The notes under the pieces were generated by a model. It was not told the DNA's origin and made no database searches. It saw only the letters and a program-made list of their open reading frames with translations. A stretch of DNA of 64,000 nucleotides from Pseudomonas mosselii (GTDB lineage Bacteria > Pseudomonadota > Gammaproteobacteria > Pseudomonadales > Pseudomonadaceae), in assembly GCF_005796105.1 (NCBI RefSeq), contig NZ_VAUO01000007.1:1-64000 (forward strand), given 5' to 3'. The position numbers were made by a program, and so were the translations under genes. Positions 21,920 to 34,851 of this stretch are shown one piece after another; the stretch's first letter is position 1; the number at the start of each line of letters is the position of its first letter.

Positions 21920-22010
21920 CCTGTGGGAGCGGGCTTGCCCGCGAATAGGCCGGTGCAGCCACCGAGATCAGCAGGTCAGGCCCTTTCGCGGGCAAGCCCG
22001 CTCCCACAGG
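21920..22010. repeat. Inverted REP pair between agtR and agtA
   Basis: REP copies at 21920-21944 and 21986-22010 are exact inverted repeats (25 bp) with a 41-base loop. They lie in the 282-base gap between the agtA start and the agtR stop. Confidence 0.92.
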
Positions 22011-22042
22011 GGCCTCGCAGTGCATGGTCGCAACCAGAACAC

Positions 22043-22672
22043 TCACACCAGCTTGTGCTCCATGGCGTACTTCACCAGCTCGGCCAGCGAGTTCACCTTG
22101 AGCTTCTGCATCAGCCGCGCCTTGTGGGTGCTGATGGTCTTGTTCGACAGCGCCAATTGCTGGGCGATGTCGTTGACATTAGCGCCCTGGGCCAGGCGCT
22201 CGAACACCGAAAACTCCCGCTCCGACAGCAGGGTGTGCAGAGGGCGGGTCTCGGTCAGGCCCACCTCGAAGACCATGCGATCGGCCAGGGCCGGATCGAT
22301 GTAGCGCCCGCCCCCGGCCACCCGACGGATAGCCGTGAGCAGCAGCGCAGGGTCGCTGTCCTTGGTGGCATAGCCTGCCGCGCCGGCCTTCAGCGCCCGT
22401 GCGGCCATCTGCGCCTCGTCGTGCATCGACAGCATCAGGATCGCCGGCGGGTTGCTCAGCGCACGAATACGGGGGATCGCCTCCAGGCCATTGACCCCCG
22501 GCATGGAGATATCCAGCAGCACCACTTCGCACGGGGTATGGCGCAATGTATCGAGCAACTGCTCACCATTGCCGGCCTCCCCCGCCACCTGCATGTCCTT
22601 GGCCAGGCCGATCAATTGCTTGATACCTTCACGGACGATGGTGTGGTCTTCGGCCACCAACACTCGAATCAC
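22043..22672 (-). CDS. agtR: LuxR/NarL-family response regulator, AgtR-like
   Basis: The 209-aa regulator has a receiver domain (Glu8-Asp9, phospho-acceptor Asp54 in VLLDISMPG) and a C-terminal LuxR-type HTH (LSEREFSVFERLAQGANVND, then ISTHKARLM). Its start overlaps the agtS stop by 4 bases. By position it controls the agt transporter immediately downstream. In P. aeruginosa the orthologue PA0601 (AgtR) is reported to respond to 5-aminovalerate/GABA and, in a separate study, to shed peptidoglycan. Both points are from memory. Confidence 0.85.
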   Translation of the reverse strand: MIRVLVAEDHTIVREGIKQLIGLAKDMQVAGEAGNGEQLLDTLRHTPCEVVLLDISMPGVNGLEAIPRIRALSNPPAILMLSMHDEAQMAARALKAGAAGYATKDSDPALLLTAIRRVAGGGRYIDPALADRMVFEVGLTETRPLHTLLSEREFSVFERLAQGANVNDIAQQLALSNKTISTHKARLMQKLKVNSLAELVKYAMEHKLV

Positions 22673-25071
22673 GCTTGTCTCTCCTGGGTCAATGGAATCG
22701 CCACGCTCAAACTCGTGCCCTCGCCCGGCTCGCTGTCCAACGTCATGCAGCCACCCAGCATCAATACCCGCTCGCGCATGCCCACCAGGCCGAAGGATGC
22801 AGGCCGCGCTGCATCGACAGCAAAACCTGCGCCATCGTCAATAACCGTCATGCGCAATTGCCGGCCCTCATGCACCAGCTCGATTTGCACCGTATGCGCC
22901 TGGGCGTGGCGCATGACGTTGGTCAGTGCCTCCTGAAGAATGCGGAACAGCCCCGTGGCCTTGGCATCGCTCAAGGGTGGCAGATTCTCGGGCACCTGCA
23001 CCAGACACGGAATCTGCGTACGCGCCTCGAAACGCCGTGCCTGCCACTCGATAGCCGAGGCGATACCCGCGTCGAGGATAGGCGGACGCAACGCCGTGGC
23101 CACATCGCGCACCAGTTGGAACAGTTGGCCAATCAGGCGCTTCATGCTGGCCAGGCGTTCGTTGAGCCCGACATCGAGTTCGGCATAGGCCAGCTCGCAC
23201 ATCGACACTTCAAGCTTGAGCACGGTCAGCATCTGCCCCAACTCATCGTGCACTTCACGGGCAATGCGCGCCTTTTCTTCCTCGCGCACGCTTTCAAGGT
23301 GCGCCGACAGCTCGCGCAACTGCTCTTGGGAAGCAGCCAGAGCCAACTCGGCCTGCTTGCCTTGGGTGATGTCCCACACCACACCGTCCCACACCACGCG
23401 GCCATCGGCCAAGCGGCGGGTGGTCGCCTTGATGTCGGCCCAGCGCTGCTCGCCTTCGCGGGTGAGGATGCGCCCTTGCCACGCCCAGTCCTGCTCAGCG
23501 GCCAGAGCGATGTCCTGCACCCGATGGTAATCGGCGCGATCCTGCGGGTGAACCACGTTACGCAGGCCCATGTCCGGGTGTTGCAACGCCGCCGGGCTAT
23601 ACCCTACCAGCGCTTCGCTGCCTTCGCTGATATAGGGAAATTCCAGCTCACCCGCACGGGGATCGCGCTCCAGGCGGAACACCAATCCCGGCACGTTGCC
23701 GGCAATCCCTTTGAGCCGCGCCTCGCTCTCGCGCAGCGCAGCCAAGGCGCGGCGGCGTTCGGTGACATCGGTGAGGAACACCACCAGGTACTCGGCATCG
23801 CGAAAGCGCAGGAACGACAGCGACAGGTCCACCGGCAACACGCTGCCATCGGCGCAGCGGCACTGGCTTTCAAACTGTAGATCTCCCCCTTCACCGGAGC
23901 GGGCGCGCTTCCACAGCTCAAGCCAGCGGTCCATGCTCAGGCTCGGTTCGATGTCGATCAGCGGCCGTTCGAGCAAGGCGCGGTCGGCGAACCCAAGCAT
24001 GCGTTCGGCCGCATGGTTGGCGTAGCGCACATGGCTGTCCCAATTGACCCAGAGAATACCGACAGTGCTCTGGTCGATGGAAAATTGGCTCAAGCGCAGC
24101 GCCTCTTCACGCACCTGCCGCTCGACCAGACTCTCGCGCGCCGCCAGTAGCGCGCGCTCGAGTACACGCTGCTGGCGGCGCTGCCACACCCAGGCGGCCA
24201 AGGCGCAGAGCAGCAGCAAGCCGAACAGCAGGGCCAGGTTCTGCCAGAACCCGGGCGACTCGGAAAACCGTGGGTACTTGGGCTGCAACCAGCGGTGGTG
24301 CAACTGCTCCAGGGTTTTCGCCGGCATCGCTTGCAACCCGCGCTCGAGGACCTCGGCCAGTTGCGGCCAATCGCGGCGTGAGCCGACCCGCAGCAACTGC
24401 GGCAAGCCAATGTCGCCCACCACCGCCAGATCGCCGAACTCGCTTTCGCGGGACAGGCGGCCGAGCTGCGCCTCATCCAGCACGGCAAAGCTGGCCTGGC
24501 CGCCGAGCACCAGTTGCAGTGCCTCACGCTCGTTCGGCACCCCCTGCACATTCAGGTTGCTGTAGTTACCGAGCAGGTATTCGGCCAATCGGGACGGCAT
24601 GCGCACGGCTACGCGGTCAGCAGCGGTGAGCTTTTCCAGCTCGACCGCCACCGCCCCGCTGCGCATCCCCACCACCAACTGCGGAACCCGCATGTACGGG
24701 TCGCTGAACAGCCAGTAGCGCAGGCTGGCCGGGGTCTGCGCAAGGCCTGGGGCAAAGTCGATCTGGCCGGCTTGCAGCGCCTGCTCAAGGGCGGCCTCGT
24801 CGGCAAAACCGCGCCAGGTCAGGTCGAGCCGCAGGCGTTGGGCCAAGTCATTGACCAACTCCACGTTGGCGCCGTAGAACTGCTGCAGGCGGCGGTCGAA
24901 CTGGGCATACGGCGCCTGCAAAACCAGCCCCACACGCAGGTTGCGGTGGCCATCAAGCCACTGCTGCTGCGCCGGCTCCAGCACCACGCCGACCGGTACC
25001 TGCGCACTCGCCAAGGCGATCAAGGGCAGGCACAACCAGCCGATAACCCACAGGCAACGCACTCGCTTCAT
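22669..25071 (-). CDS. agtS: Sensor histidine kinase with periplasmic binding domain, AgtS-like
   Basis: The 800-aa membrane kinase has a signal peptide, a Venus-flytrap solute-binding domain (about 25-265), one membrane helix (about 278-296), two PAS-type domains (about 325-445 and 450-570), a HisKA_3 helix with phospho-acceptor His608 (REVHDELGQ) and a HATPase domain (EALTNVMRHAQ, DDGAGF). The domain order implies direct binding of a periplasmic amino-acid-like ligand. It overlaps agtR by 4 bases and heads the agtSR unit next to agtABCD. It is divergent from the DUF3530 gene. Confidence 0.87.
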   Translation of the reverse strand: MKRVRCLWVIGWLCLPLIALASAQVPVGVVLEPAQQQWLDGHRNLRVGLVLQAPYAQFDRRLQQFYGANVELVNDLAQRLRLDLTWRGFADEAALEQALQAGQIDFAPGLAQTPASLRYWLFSDPYMRVPQLVVGMRSGAVAVELEKLTAADRVAVRMPSRLAEYLLGNYSNLNVQGVPNEREALQLVLGGQASFAVLDEAQLGRLSRESEFGDLAVVGDIGLPQLLRVGSRRDWPQLAEVLERGLQAMPAKTLEQLHHRWLQPKYPRFSESPGFWQNLALLFGLLLLCALAAWVWQRRQQRVLERALLAARESLVERQVREEALRLSQFSIDQSTVGILWVNWDSHVRYANHAAERMLGFADRALLERPLIDIEPSLSMDRWLELWKRARSGEGGDLQFESQCRCADGSVLPVDLSLSFLRFRDAEYLVVFLTDVTERRRALAALRESEARLKGIAGNVPGLVFRLERDPRAGELEFPYISEGSEALVGYSPAALQHPDMGLRNVVHPQDRADYHRVQDIALAAEQDWAWQGRILTREGEQRWADIKATTRRLADGRVVWDGVVWDITQGKQAELALAASQEQLRELSAHLESVREEEKARIAREVHDELGQMLTVLKLEVSMCELAYAELDVGLNERLASMKRLIGQLFQLVRDVATALRPPILDAGIASAIEWQARRFEARTQIPCLVQVPENLPPLSDAKATGLFRILQEALTNVMRHAQAHTVQIELVHEGRQLRMTVIDDGAGFAVDAARPASFGLVGMRERVLMLGGCMTLDSEPGEGTSLSVAIPLTQERQA

Positions 25072-25166
25072 CTCGACCCTCGTCTTGGCAAGGATGGCCG
25101 CGTGGCGTGGCCGTCGCGGACAAATACTATTAGGCTGCCGGTATCTCTATGGCCCTGGACCGATCC

Positions 25167-26165
25167 ATGTTCACACTTTATCGCACGACGCTGGCAATGA
25201 TCTGCCTCGCCTCGCTCCTACCCCTGGCCTCCCAGGCAGCCGACGCCTCAGCCCCCGATGCCGCCACCCAGGCACCAGCGCCGGTCGCTCGTGCGCCGCT
25301 GCCCGAGCGCAGCCAGGACGATGCTGCGGCCCTGGAGCGGCGCGTGCCAAAGGCCGAACAGCAAATGCTCGAAGCTGCTGGCGAAGCTTTCCTGGCCTTG
25401 TGGAAGCCGGCCAATGACAGCGACCCCAAGGGCGCTGTGATTATCGTCCCCGGCGCCGGCGAGAATGCCGACTGGCCGACCACCGTCGGCCCGTTGCGCC
25501 GCGGCTTCCCGGATGCTGGCTGGCACACCCTGAGCGTGAGCCTGCCGGATCTGCTGGCCGAGCGCCCACAGGCGCGAGTCGACGCCACACCCGCCGCTGC
25601 CGCTGAAGCGCCGAAGGGCGAGTCGGCCCCGGCCAAGGATACGCCAGCAGACGCCAACGCGAATGTCGCCCAGGCCACCGCGCCCGACGCCGACGCCGCC
25701 GAGGCCACCGACGCGGTCGAGGCTGACGCGCACAACGACGAAGCCGACGCCGAGCGCATCTTCGCCCGCCTGGATGCGGCGGTGGCGTACGCCCAGCAAC
25801 AGAAAGCGCGCAGCATCGTGCTGCTGGGCAACGGCAGTGGCGCCTACTGGGCCGCTCGCTACCTCAGCGACAAGCGGCCACCGCAAGTACAAAAGCTGGT
25901 GATGGTCGCCGCCCAGACCCCGGCGCGGGTAGAACATGACCTGCTAAGCCTGACCCCGACCCTGAAAGTCCCCACCGCCGACTTCTACTACGCCAGCCGT
26001 GTACAGGACAGCCAGGCCGCCCAACAGCGCCTGCAGGCCAGCAAGCGGCAGAAGGACAGCCAGTATCGCCAAGTGGCGCTGATTGCCATGCCGGGCAACA
26101 AGCCAGCCGAGCAGGAACAGTTGCTGCGCCGGGTGCGCGGGTGGTTGTCGCCGCAGCCAGAGTAA
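25167..26165 (+). CDS. Exported DUF3530 alpha/beta-hydrolase-like protein
   Basis: The 332-aa protein has a signal peptide (about residues 1-24) followed by an alpha/beta-hydrolase-like pattern: IIVPGAGENADWP near residue 93 and LLGNGSGAYWAARYL, where the nucleophile position reads GNGSG. This agrees with DUF3530, whose function is unknown. Between them lies an Ala/Asp/Glu-rich low-complexity stretch of about 50 residues (roughly 145-200). I prefer the ATG at 25167; one at 25149 is in frame. It is convergent with djlA, with a CCCCGGC/GCCGGGG palindrome in the gap. Confidence 0.78.
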   Translation: MFTLYRTTLAMICLASLLPLASQAADASAPDAATQAPAPVARAPLPERSQDDAAALERRVPKAEQQMLEAAGEAFLALWKPANDSDPKGAVIIVPGAGENADWPTTVGPLRRGFPDAGWHTLSVSLPDLLAERPQARVDATPAAAAEAPKGESAPAKDTPADANANVAQATAPDADAAEATDAVEADAHNDEADAERIFARLDAAVAYAQQQKARSIVLLGNGSGAYWAARYLSDKRPPQVQKLVMVAAQTPARVEHDLLSLTPTLKVPTADFYYASRVQDSQAAQQRLQASKRQKDSQYRQVALIAMPGNKPAEQEQLLRRVRGWLSPQPE

Positions 26166-26249
26166 ACCCCGGCCACCGCAACGCTGGCGCGTTTGTCGAT
26201 CAGTGTGCCGGGGCGCACGCCAGTGGGCGTGCGAAACCCGCGATGGCGA

Positions 26250-27014
26250 TCAAAGCCCGCGCCGTTTACGCACCATCGCATAGGCCTGGTGCAACTCGCG
26301 GGTCAGCTCGGTCGCCTCGCGCACCCTTGCCTCGCTGGCGCCGCTGCCCACCAGCTTGTCTGGATGGTGCTTGCTGATAAGCCGCCGATAGGCTTGCTTG
26401 ACCTGGCCGGCTTCGCTGTCCGGCTCCAGCCCCAACAACCGTAGTGCCGCGGCGTAGGTCATGTTGCCGCCCTCGGACGCAGCCTTGCGCGGCTCATACT
26501 CCAACGACAAGGCTTGTACCTGGTTGCGACTGAGCCCCAACTGCTCGCCCCATCCCAACAGCAGGTCACGCTCATGCCGCCCGGCCTTGCCATCGGCCCA
26601 GACCATCCGCCAGCAAGCACGCAAGGTGCCCTCGGCGGCATGCGGCTGTTGGCTGATACGCCGCAGGTGCGAACCCAAGCGGTCCTTGCCCGCCTTGCCA
26701 CGGTTGAACGCCGCAATCGCCCGCCGACGCGCAGGCTCGGTCAGGTCCAGACGCGTCATTTCAAGACGCGCCTGCTGAATGTGCCCCTCGAGCACCCGGC
26801 CATCGCTCTTGGCCAGACGCCCAAGCAGCACGAACAGCAATTCATCGTCACGCAACGCCGGGCGCCCACCCAGACGCTCGCGCAGGTCATCCCAGCCCTG
26901 CAAACGCAAGCGCCGGTCCATCGCCTGGCCCAGCAACGCCCCGAGCAACGCGCCGGGGATGCTGGCCACCGCGAAACCGGCACCGGCGCCAATCACTGTG
27001 CTCGGCCACCACAT
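26250..27014 (-). CDS. djlA: DnaJ-like membrane-anchored co-chaperone DjlA
   Basis: Partner of DnaK at the inner membrane. The 254-aa protein has a glycine-rich N-terminal membrane helix (about 3-30), a TerB-like central domain (LLGRLAKSDGRV near 57) and a C-terminal J domain with HPD in YRRLISKHHPDK. I start it at the ATG 27014, one base past the murU stop; a GTG at 27023 is also possible. It is the last gene of amgK-murU-djlA. Confidence 0.9.
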   Translation of the reverse strand: MWWPSTVIGAGAGFAVASIPGALLGALLGQAMDRRLRLQGWDDLRERLGGRPALRDDELLFVLLGRLAKSDGRVLEGHIQQARLEMTRLDLTEPARRRAIAAFNRGKAGKDRLGSHLRRISQQPHAAEGTLRACWRMVWADGKAGRHERDLLLGWGEQLGLSRNQVQALSLEYEPRKAASEGGNMTYAAALRLLGLEPDSEAGQVKQAYRRLISKHHPDKLVGSGASEARVREATELTRELHQAYAMVRKRRGL

Positions 27015-27015
27015 A

Positions 27016-28703
<1,688 letters not shown>

Positions 28704-28834
28704 TACAAGGGTCTCCGACGGCCCTAGCCGTCAAGCGGGTCATGCTTTATTATCCAGCATCTTTTTCAGACCATCGAGAGGCGTGCGGCCCCCACACGCG
28801 GGCAGATGGCACGCAGGAAGCCCGGACTAATAAG

Positions 28835-31645
28835 ATGGCATTGAATTCCCCCGCGTTTCGTAGAAAGTTTCCATTGCTGGTGACTGGCGGCCTGCTGGCG
28901 CTGCAACCGCTGGCCTCGTCGTATGTGGTCGCAGCCGAGCAGTTCGACTGCCAAGTGTCCGCCGCCGGCGGCTGGGACTGCAAGCCCAAGACCGCCAACA
29001 ACCTGCCGCCACGCCCGGTGCACGCCGGTGCAGCCGCGCCCAGCGCCGATGCGCCAGTGGCGCAGGGCGAGGCCGCCGAGGCTACAGCCGACAAGCCGGT
29101 GCTGGTCACCGAGAGCAAAGGCCGTGGCCTGAAGTCGCGCAGCGAAGACTACAGCCACCTCGACTGGGTCCCGCGCGACAAGCTCACCCCTGCACAGCTG
29201 GCCGAGACGGGCCCGTACTGCGGCGGTGCCTACATCGAGCCGGCGCGCCCAGGCATGAACGACTCCACCCCCAAGGACGAGTCGCCGACCTACATCAACG
29301 CCAAGGTGTCCAAGTACCAGCAAGAGCAGCAGATCGCTACGCTCGCCGGTGACGTGGTCATGCGCCAGGGCAGCCTGCAGGCCGAAGCCGACGAGGCGAA
29401 CCTCTACCAGACCGAAAACCGCGGTGAGCTCAAGGGCAACGTCAAGATCCGCGACAACGGCACGCTGGTGGTCGGTGACCAGGCACAGCTGCAGCTCGAC
29501 ACCGGCGAAGCCCGAGTCGACAACGCCGAATACGTGATGCACAAGTCGCACATCCGCGGCAACGCGCTGTACGCCAAACGTAGCGAAAACGCCATCATCC
29601 GCCTCAAGGACGGTACCTATACCACCTGTGAGCCGGGCAGCAACGCATGGCAGCTCAAGGGCAACAACATCACCCTGAACCCGGCCACCGGGTTCGGCAC
29701 GGCGACCAACGTCACCCTGCGGGTCAAGGATATTCCGGTGCTGTACACGCCGTATATCTACTTCCCCATCGACGATCGTCGCCAGTCCGGCTTCCTGCCG
29801 CCGTCGTTCAGCTCCAGCAGCGACACCGGCTTCATGCTGGTCACCCCGTACTACTTCAACCTGGCACCGAACTACGATGCCACGTTGTATCCCCGCTACA
29901 TGGCCAAGCGCGGCATGTTGATGGAAGGCGAGTTCCGCTACCTGACCAAGTCCAGTGAAGGTCAGTTCGGCGGCGCGTTCCTCAACGACGAAAACAAGGA
30001 TCGTGAACTCCAGACGGACTACAAGAAAGACCGCTGGATGATCAACTGGCAGCACAAAGGCGGCCTGGACGAGCGCCTGACGACTGAGGTCGACTACACC
30101 GACATCAGCGACCCGTTCTACTTCCAGGACCTCGAAACCGACCAGATCGGCGTAGAGTCGACCACCGTGGTCAACCAACAGGGCGCGCTCACCTACCGTG
30201 GCGACAGCTACACCGCTCGCCTGAACGTACACGCGTACGAAATGGCGACCCTGTCGCAGATCACACCGTACGATCGACTGCCGCAGATTACCTTCAACGG
30301 TACGCTGCCCTATAACCCGAACGGTTTCAAATTCGACTATGAAACTGAGGCCGTGCGTTTCGAGCGTAACCTTAAGAACGACTTCGTTCTCAATGAGGAC
30401 GGCCTACCCGACACCACCGCTGGTGCTGCCGGTCGCCGCCTCGATGAAAACGTCAGGGGCCTGGCACGCGCCAACGGCACCCGCTTGAACTTCGAACCGG
30501 CCATCAGCCTGCCAATGCAGGCCAGTTATGGCTACGTTACCCCCAAACTGAAGTACGCCTACACCCACTACGACCTCGACCTGGACAGCCAGGGCAAGGC
30601 CCAGGCACTGGTGCAATCGGCCAACCCTGCCTATGGCAACTACAACGGTTCGATCAACCGCGACATCCCGATCTTCAGCGTCGACAGCGGCCTGTATTTC
30701 GACCGCAACACCCAGCTGTTCGGCAAGAACATGCGCCAGACCCTCGAACCGCGACTGTTCTACCTCTATGTCCCGTACGAGGACCAGAAGGACATCCCGG
30801 TGTTCGACACCGGCGAATCGCTGTTCAACTACAACTCGCTGTTCCGCGACAACCGCTTCAGCGGCTCCGACCGGATTGGCGACGAAAACAAGCTGTCGCT
30901 GGGCGTAACCACCCGCTGGCTTGAAGATGACGGTTTCCAGCGCCAGCGCTTCAGCATCGGCCAGGCCTACTACTTCAAGGATCGCAAGGTCCAACTGCCA
31001 GGCATCAATTATCGCGACCGGTCGGACAGTCAGTCGGATGTCTCGCCGTATGCGATGGAATACGAGTACGCCTTCAACCGCGACTGGCGCTTCAATTCGG
31101 ACTTCAACTGGGACCCGGACAGCAGCAGCACGCGCTCGGCGAGCGCGATGTTCCACTACCAGCCTGAAGACAACCCGAACAAGGTGGTCAACCTCGGTTA
31201 TCGCTACCGCAACGACACCATCAACTATGACTCGTTGACCGGTACCTGGCGTGTAGGCGGCGGCGACTATGGCACGCCGGGCAGCGCCAACTACATCAAG
31301 GACTACTACAAGATCCAGCAGCATGACTTCTCGGTCATCTGGCCGATCGTCCCACAATGGAACGCCATCGCCCGCTGGCAGCACGACTACAACCGCAACC
31401 GTACCCTGGAAGCCTTCGGTGGCTTCGAGTACGACAACTGCTGCTGGAAGCTGCGCCTGATCAACCGCTATTGGATCGACTACGACGACTTCAGCCAGTC
31501 CGCCGCCGCCAACGAAAAAGGCGACCACGGCATCTTCCTGCAAATCGTGCTCAAAGGCCTCGGCGGCGTTGTGGGCAACAAGGTCGAGTCGTTCCTGGAC
31601 CAAGGCATTCAAGGTTATCGTACACGTGAAGACCAAGCTTATTGA
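28835..31645 (+). CDS. lptD: LPS-assembly protein LptD
   Basis: Outer-membrane barrel that inserts lipopolysaccharide into the outer leaflet with LptE. The 936-aa protein has an N-terminal signal region (about 1-34), a periplasmic OstA/jellyroll domain (about 150-290) and a long beta-barrel. Cys39 and Cys49 near the N-terminus and the Cys869-Cys870 pair near the C-terminus suit the known disulfides. I start it at 28835 ([10 protein letters not shown]...), since translation upstream is not signal-like. The surA start overlaps its 3' end by 20 bases. Confidence 0.95.
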   Translation: MALNSPAFRRKFPLLVTGGLLALQPLASSYVVAAEQFDCQVSAAGGWDCKPKTANNLPPRPVHAGAAAPSADAPVAQGEAAEATADKPVLVTESKGRGLKSRSEDYSHLDWVPRDKLTPAQLAETGPYCGGAYIEPARPGMNDSTPKDESPTYINAKVSKYQQEQQIATLAGDVVMRQGSLQAEADEANLYQTENRGELKGNVKIRDNGTLVVGDQAQLQLDTGEARVDNAEYVMHKSHIRGNALYAKRSENAIIRLKDGTYTTCEPGSNAWQLKGNNITLNPATGFGTATNVTLRVKDIPVLYTPYIYFPIDDRRQSGFLPPSFSSSSDTGFMLVTPYYFNLAPNYDATLYPRYMAKRGMLMEGEFRYLTKSSEGQFGGAFLNDENKDRELQTDYKKDRWMINWQHKGGLDERLTTEVDYTDISDPFYFQDLETDQIGVESTTVVNQQGALTYRGDSYTARLNVHAYEMATLSQITPYDRLPQITFNGTLPYNPNGFKFDYETEAVRFERNLKNDFVLNEDGLPDTTAGAAGRRLDENVRGLARANGTRLNFEPAISLPMQASYGYVTPKLKYAYTHYDLDLDSQGKAQALVQSANPAYGNYNGSINRDIPIFSVDSGLYFDRNTQLFGKNMRQTLEPRLFYLYVPYEDQKDIPVFDTGESLFNYNSLFRDNRFSGSDRIGDENKLSLGVTTRWLEDDGFQRQRFSIGQAYYFKDRKVQLPGINYRDRSDSQSDVSPYAMEYEYAFNRDWRFNSDFNWDPDSSSTRSASAMFHYQPEDNPNKVVNLGYRYRNDTINYDSLTGTWRVGGGDYGTPGSANYIKDYYKIQQHDFSVIWPIVPQWNAIARWQHDYNRNRTLEAFGGFEYDNCCWKLRLINRYWIDYDDFSQSAAANEKGDHGIFLQIVLKGLGGVVGNKVESFLDQGIQGYRTREDQAY

Positions 31646-32945
31646 TCGTCTGCGCCCGCTGATGCTGGGCGCTGTACTCCTGAGTGGCGCGGCGCATGCT
31701 GCGGTACAACCCCTGGACCGCGTCGCGGCCATCGTCGACAACGACGTGGTCATGCAAAGCCAACTGGACCAGCGTATCCGCGAAGTCCAGCAGACCATCG
31801 CCAAGCGCGGTGGTGGCGTACCTCCGGCCAGCGCGCTCGAGCAACAAGTGCTCGAGCGCCTGATCGTCGAGAACCTGCAATTGCAGATCGGCGAACGTTC
31901 CGGTATTCGCATCACCGACGAAGAGCTGAACCAGGCCATCGGCACCATCGCCCAGCGCAATGGCATGTCGCTTGAGCAGTTCCGCGCGGCCTTGGCCCAT
32001 GACGGCCTGTCGTTCAACGACGCCCGTGAACAGGTCAAGCGCGAGATGATCATCAGCCGCGTGCGCCAGCGCCGCGTGGCCGAGCGCATCCAGGTGTCGG
32101 AACAGGAAGTGAAGAACTTCCTCAACTCCGACCTGGGCAAGATGCAGATGTCGGAAGAGTACCGCTTGGCCAACATTCTCATCCCGACCCCGGAAGCAGC
32201 CAGCTCGGACGACATTCAGAAGGCAGCCCGCCAGGTCGGCGACGTCTACCAGCAGCTCAAGCAGGGTGCGGACTTCGGCCAATTGGCCATTGCCCGCTCG
32301 GCCAGCGAGAACGCCCTGGAAGGCGGCGAGATGGGCTGGCGTAAAGCCGGCCAACTGCCACCTGACTTCGCCAAGATGCTCAGCAGCATGGCCGTCGGCG
32401 ACATCACCCAGCCAATTCGCATCCCCAACGGCTTCATCATCCTCAAGCTCGAGGAGAAGCGCGGTGGCAGCGAGAGCGTACTGCGCGACGAAGTACACGT
32501 GCGCCACATCCTGATCAAACCCAGCGAAGTGCGCAGCGAAGCCGCCACCCGGCAACTGGCCGAGAAGATCTACGAGCGGATCAACGACGGCGAAGACTTT
32601 GCCACCTTGGCGAAAAGTTTCTCCGAAGATCCAGGCTCGGCCCTCAACGGTGGCGATCTCAACTGGGTCGACCCGAACAGCCTGGTACCGGAGTTCCGCG
32701 AGCAGATGGCCAACGCCCAGCAAGGCGTGGTGACCAAGCCGTTCCAGACCCAGTACGGCTGGCACGTGCTCGAAGTGCTGGGCCGCCGCGCCACCGACAG
32801 CACCGAGCAAGCGCGTGAACAGCAAGCCATGAGCGTGCTGCGCAACCGCAAGTACGACGAAGAGCTACAGACCTGGCTGCGCCAGATCCGTGACGAAGCG
32901 TACGTTGAAATCAAGCTGCCTGGCGCCGCCCAGGCCGCCCAGTGA
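31626..32945 (+). CDS. surA: Periplasmic chaperone and peptidyl-prolyl isomerase SurA
   Basis: Folds outer-membrane proteins, including LptD, in the periplasm. The 439-aa protein has a signal peptide (about 1-25, ending GAAHA), a SurA N-terminal domain and two PpiC parvulin domains (about 175-276 and 288-385). The start is a GTG at 31626 inside the lptD coding region; the next ATG lies within the signal peptide. The lptD-surA overlap ties the chaperone to its main client. Confidence 0.95.
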   Translation: MKTKLIDRLRPLMLGAVLLSGAAHAAVQPLDRVAAIVDNDVVMQSQLDQRIREVQQTIAKRGGGVPPASALEQQVLERLIVENLQLQIGERSGIRITDEELNQAIGTIAQRNGMSLEQFRAALAHDGLSFNDAREQVKREMIISRVRQRRVAERIQVSEQEVKNFLNSDLGKMQMSEEYRLANILIPTPEAASSDDIQKAARQVGDVYQQLKQGADFGQLAIARSASENALEGGEMGWRKAGQLPPDFAKMLSSMAVGDITQPIRIPNGFIILKLEEKRGGSESVLRDEVHVRHILIKPSEVRSEAATRQLAEKIYERINDGEDFATLAKSFSEDPGSALNGGDLNWVDPNSLVPEFREQMANAQQGVVTKPFQTQYGWHVLEVLGRRATDSTEQAREQQAMSVLRNRKYDEELQTWLRQIRDEAYVEIKLPGAAQAAQ

Positions 32946-33931
32946 AGCCCCTGCGCTTCGCCGTCACACCCGGCGAACCGGCCGGCATAGGCCCTGACCT
33001 GTGCCTGCTGCTCGCCGCCGAGGCCCAGCCCCACCCCTTGATCGCCATCACCAGCCGTGACCTGCTCGCCGAGCGGGCCACCCAGCTGGGGCTGGCTGTC
33101 GAGCTGCTCAGCGTCACCCCGGATACCCTACCCACGCAGCCGGCACAGGCCGGACAGCTGTATGTCTGGGATACCCCGCTGGCAACCCCAGTGCAGGCCG
33201 GGCAGCTGGACAAGGCCAACGCCGCGTTCGTCCTCGAGACGCTCACCCGCGCGGGCAACGGCTGCCTGAACGGCGACTTCGCCGGGATGATCACCGCCCC
33301 CGTGCACAAGGGTGTGATCAACGAGAGCGGTATCGCCTTCTCCGGGCATACCGAGTTTCTCGCCGACCTCACCCACACCGCGCAGGTGGTGATGATGCTG
33401 GCCACCCGCGGCCTGCGCGTGGCCTTGGTCACCACTCACCTGCCACTGCGCGATATCGCCGACGCCATCACGCCGGAGCGCCTGGAACGGGTCACCCGTA
33501 TCCTGCACGCCGACATGCGCGACAAGTTCGGCATCGCACACCCTCGCATCCTGGTCTGCGGGCTCAACCCGCATGCCGGAGAAGGCGGCCACCTGGGCCG
33601 CGAAGAAATCGACATCATCGAGCCAGCACTGCAACGCTTGCGCGCCGAAGGCATGGACCTGCGCGGCCCATTGCCGGCCGATACCTTGTTTACCCCCAAA
33701 TATCTGGAGCACTGCGACGCGGTGCTGGCGATGTACCATGACCAAGGTCTGCCCGTCCTCAAGTACAAGGGCTTTGGCGCTGCGGTCAACGTGACGCTGG
33801 GCCTGCCGATCATCCGCACCTCGGTCGACCACGGCACCGCCCTGGACCTGGCCGGGACCGGCAAGGTCGATACAGGCAGCCTGCGCGTCGCCCTGGAAAC
33901 CGCCTACCAGATGGCCGAGAACCGACCATGA
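32942..33931 (+). CDS. pdxA: 4-hydroxythreonine-4-phosphate dehydrogenase
   Basis: Oxidises 4-phosphohydroxy-L-threonine in pyridoxal phosphate synthesis. The 329-aa protein has [11 protein letters not shown] at the N-terminus, [21 protein letters not shown] and [10 protein letters not shown] with metal-binding histidines. The start is GTG at 32942, overlapping the surA stop by 4 bases, and it overlaps rsmA by 4 bases. This is the surA-pdxA-rsmA-apaGH order also known in E. coli. Confidence 0.95.
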   Translation: MKPLRFAVTPGEPAGIGPDLCLLLAAEAQPHPLIAITSRDLLAERATQLGLAVELLSVTPDTLPTQPAQAGQLYVWDTPLATPVQAGQLDKANAAFVLETLTRAGNGCLNGDFAGMITAPVHKGVINESGIAFSGHTEFLADLTHTAQVVMMLATRGLRVALVTTHLPLRDIADAITPERLERVTRILHADMRDKFGIAHPRILVCGLNPHAGEGGHLGREEIDIIEPALQRLRAEGMDLRGPLPADTLFTPKYLEHCDAVLAMYHDQGLPVLKYKGFGAAVNVTLGLPIIRTSVDHGTALDLAGTGKVDTGSLRVALETAYQMAENRP

Positions 33932-34728
33932 CCGAGCACTACCAACACCGGGCGCGCAAGCGCTTCGGCCAGAACTTCCTGCACGACGCCGGGATCATCG
34001 ACCGCATCCTGCGGGCCATCCACGCCAAGGCCGGCGAACACCTGCTGGAAATCGGTCCGGGCCAAGGCGCCCTGACCGAAGGCCTGTTAGGCAGTGGCGC
34101 ACAATTGGACGTGGTAGAGCTGGACAAAGACCTGGTGCCGATCCTGCAGCACAAGTTCGCCGGGCGCGATAACTTCCGCCTGCACCAGGGCGACGCCCTG
34201 AAGTTCGACTTCAACCAGTTGGGCGTGCCGCAGCGCAGCCTCAAGGTGGTCGGCAACCTGCCTTACAACATCTCCACGCCGCTGATCTTCCACCTGCTCG
34301 ATCACGCCAACCTGATCCGCGACATGCACTTCATGCTGCAAAAGGAAGTGGTCGAGCGCATGGCCGCAGGCCCAGGCGGCGGCGACTGGGGTCGCCTGTC
34401 GATCATGGTCCAGTACCACTGCCGCGTGGAGCACCTGTTCAATGTCGGCCCGGGAGCCTTCAACCCACCGCCGAAGGTCGACTCGGCCATCGTGCGTCTG
34501 GTGCCGCATGAGGTGCTGCCGTACCCGGCGAAAAACCCGAAGCTGCTCGAGCATGTGGTACGCGAAGCGTTCAACCAGCGTCGCAAGACCCTGCGCAACA
34601 CCCTCAAAGGCCTGCTCGACAGCCAGGCTATCGAAGCAGCTGGAGTCGACGGCAGCCTGCGCCCCGAACAGCTCGACCTGGCCGCCTTCGTGCGCCTGGC
34701 CGACCAACTGGCCGATCAGCAAGCCTGA
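33928..34728 (+). CDS. rsmA: 16S rRNA dimethyladenosine transferase (KsgA/RsmA)
   Basis: Dimethylates the two adjacent adenosines near the 3' end of 16S rRNA during 30S maturation. The 266-aa protein has QNFLHD, the SAM motif [11 protein letters not shown] and the catalytic NLPYNIS. Its start overlaps pdxA by 4 bases. A 123-base gap before apaG contains a small GC hairpin (about 34749-34766). Confidence 0.96.
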   Translation: MTEHYQHRARKRFGQNFLHDAGIIDRILRAIHAKAGEHLLEIGPGQGALTEGLLGSGAQLDVVELDKDLVPILQHKFAGRDNFRLHQGDALKFDFNQLGVPQRSLKVVGNLPYNISTPLIFHLLDHANLIRDMHFMLQKEVVERMAAGPGGGDWGRLSIMVQYHCRVEHLFNVGPGAFNPPPKVDSAIVRLVPHEVLPYPAKNPKLLEHVVREAFNQRRKTLRNTLKGLLDSQAIEAAGVDGSLRPEQLDLAAFVRLADQLADQQA

Positions 34729-34851
34729 CCCGCACCGCGCAGCGCAAGCCCACCGCCGTGGGTGGGTTGCCCTGCGATCAGCCATGACTGGCCCTCCCCC
34801 CCGCCAATGGCCTAGACTGCGTTATTGCGTCAGTTCGCCCAAGGCCCTTGC

